From Chitinophagaceae bacterium (GTDB lineage: Bacteria; Bacteroidota; Bacteroidia; Chitinophagales; Chitinophagaceae), in the NCBI GenBank assembly GCA_025455205.1, contig JALOMZ010000131.1, positions 1 through 6,122 on the forward strand: a stretch of DNA of 6,122 nucleotides. Direction: 5' to 3'. Positions 5,108 to 6,122 of this stretch are shown piece after piece. Position numbers and translations under genes: made by a program. The notes under the pieces were generated by a model. The model had not been told where the DNA came from. It did no database searches and saw only the letters and a program-made list of their open reading frames with translations. Within the stretch, counting starts at the first letter, position 1, and each line of letters starts with the position of its first letter.

Positions 5108-6122
5108 TCAGCCTTTCCAGTCGGGCAGCCGGCCCGGGGTATAGGGAGCCCCGGCTTTTTCCAACTGCTGCTCCAAAGCTTTCAGTTCGGCATCCACAGC
5201 CTTCACCTCCGCATGCACCGCGCCAAAACGGGTGCTGGCCTGGCGGTACATGTCTTCCAGGCTGCCATTGGGCCCGGCGGTGGTATTCCACAGGGTGTAG
5301 GCAATGCCGTTTACGAGGCTGTTGACACCGGGCAGGGTTTCAAACTCGCGGCGGGAAAGGCTTGCATCGCCGTTCATAGCTGTGCCGGCCTGCCGCATCC
5401 TGCGCTCCAGGTCGTATACTTTCTGTGTTGCCTCCGCTGTTTGAGCGCCAGGGCTGCGCAGGATGGCTTCCTTCACATAGCGGATCCGGTTGTTCAACTC
5501 GCCCATATAGGCCGCCGTGCCGGATACCACACGCTGCAGCTCGGCAGCCTTTTTGTTAAAGGCCATCAGGGCATTCCTGTCTTCTGCCGGCAACGATGCG
5601 TTGTTCAAGGCCACCGCCCGGAATGCCTGCGGAGCTACCAGTTGCGTGTACACCCCGTCTTCAAATTTCTGCAGGCTCACCGTATAATCACCCGGCAGGG
5701 CCCGGTACCCACGGTCGGGACCGCCGAATATATTCTCTTCCGGATCAAAAGGTGTGAAATCAACCGGCGAAAAAGGGGCATAGTTGAAATCCCATACCAG
5801 TTGCTTCATTCCTTTTTTGGCCGGGGCCTTCAGTTTGCGCACCACCTGGCCCTGCGCATCGGCAATGGTAAACAGCAGGTGCGGTTCCGGCTGCTGGTCT
5901 TCCAGCCGCAGGCTGTCGGCGCTGGGATAATACACCGGCTGCCCGGCTTTGGCCAGTTCCTTCTCACGGGCCTGCCGCTTCTCTTTTATGGTCTTCACAT
6001 CCTCTTTCAGGTAATAGCGGAACACCGCCCCTACCGGCGGATTGGGCGTGGCAAAATAGCTTTCGCCCTGAAAGCCCTTACCCCGCAGGCCAAGCGGCTG
6101 GCTTTCCACATACATCAGCGCA
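5108..6122 (-). CDS. Sortilin/BNR-type 'glycosyl hydrolase' family protein, C-terminal part (partial)
   Basis: The frame is open through the right window edge (Ala-Leu before the first visible Met), so the true start and any signal peptide lie outside; 337 codons of the C-terminus are visible. Counting from the Met at 6115: PNPPVGAVFRYYL (24-36) opens a beta-sandwich-like segment with a charged helical insert (37-57), then LLFTIADAQGQVVRKL (80-95), PAKKGMKQLVWDFNY (98-112) and ALPGDYTVSL (139-148). A long helical region ends in ELKALEQQLEKAGAPYTPGR (310-329). This layout matches the region after the beta-propeller in large Bacteroidota proteins annotated as glycosyl hydrolase, VPS10/sortilin-like or BNR-repeat proteins, usually exported. 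The enzymatic label for this family is weakly founded; no catalytic residues can be judged here. No neighbour in the window clarifies its substrate. Confidence 0.8.
   Translation of the reverse strand, partial: ALMYVESQPLGLRGKGFQGESYFATPNPPVGAVFRYYLKEDVKTIKEKRQAREKELAKAGQPVYYPSADSLRLEDQQPEPHLLFTIADAQGQVVRKLKAPAKKGMKQLVWDFNYAPFSPVDFTPFDPEENIFGGPDRGYRALPGDYTVSLQKFEDGVYTQLVAPQAFRAVALNNASLPAEDRNALMAFNKKAAELQRVVSGTAAYMGELNNRIRYVKEAILRSPGAQTAEATQKVYDLERRMRQAGTAMNGDASLSRREFETLPGVNSLVNGIAYTLWNTTAGPNGSLEDMYRQASTRFGAVHAEVKAVDAELKALEQQLEKAGAPYTPGRLPDWKG

Noticed and set aside
5008..5325. A 105-codon plus-strand open frame overlapping the end of the sortilin-like gene.
   Set aside because: It runs through the hairpin terminator and antisense to a conserved C-terminus; its Arg/Pro/Gly-rich translation has no resemblance to a known protein.

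Overview
The window looks like ordinary chromosome from a fairly GC-rich member of the Bacteroidota, plausibly of the Chitinophagaceae type. This is inferred from protein resemblance: an ECF sigma factor ending typical of that phylum, followed by a membrane protein and a small periplasmic 'sensor of ECF sigma' protein; a type III (GlnN) and a type II glutamine synthetase side by side; and a sortilin/BNR-type 'glycosyl hydrolase' tail. Ribosome binding sites are weak, as is usual in that phylum. No RNA genes, insertion sequences, CRISPR arrays or phage genes were seen.

Left part, plus strand (1-1398): a probable operon for extracytoplasmic stress or envelope signalling. It holds the last 48 codons of an ECF sigma factor, then a 237-residue single-pass membrane protein with three copies of a PxGYFxxL motif in its cytoplasmic half (a probable anti-sigma-like regulator), then a 151-residue secreted protein of the Spy/CpxP-like or 'sensor of ECF sigma' kind. 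Gaps between the genes are 47 and 36 bases. A bidirectional hairpin terminator (1423-1453) closes this operon and also the convergent gene that follows.

Middle part, minus strand (4836 down to 1480): two non-homologous-length glutamine synthetases in tandem. The upstream one is a 337-residue GSII (eukaryote-like) enzyme. It has its own intrinsic terminator (3742-3776), so the downstream 731-residue GSIII probably has its own promoter in the 147-base gap. Both make glutamine from glutamate, ammonia and ATP. The leaders of both genes carry inverted-repeat sequences that are candidate regulator sites: three alternating CGAATT/AATTCG half-sites before GSII, and a perfect 12-base palindrome just before the GSIII start.

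Right part, minus strand (6122 down to 5108): the C-terminal part of a large, probably exported beta-propeller protein of the sortilin/BNR 'glycosyl hydrolase' family, cut by the window edge and followed by a hairpin terminator (5041-5074).

Nothing here is clearly a new system. The items most worth a second look are the GYF-repeat membrane protein and the regulatory DNA around the paired glutamine synthetases.
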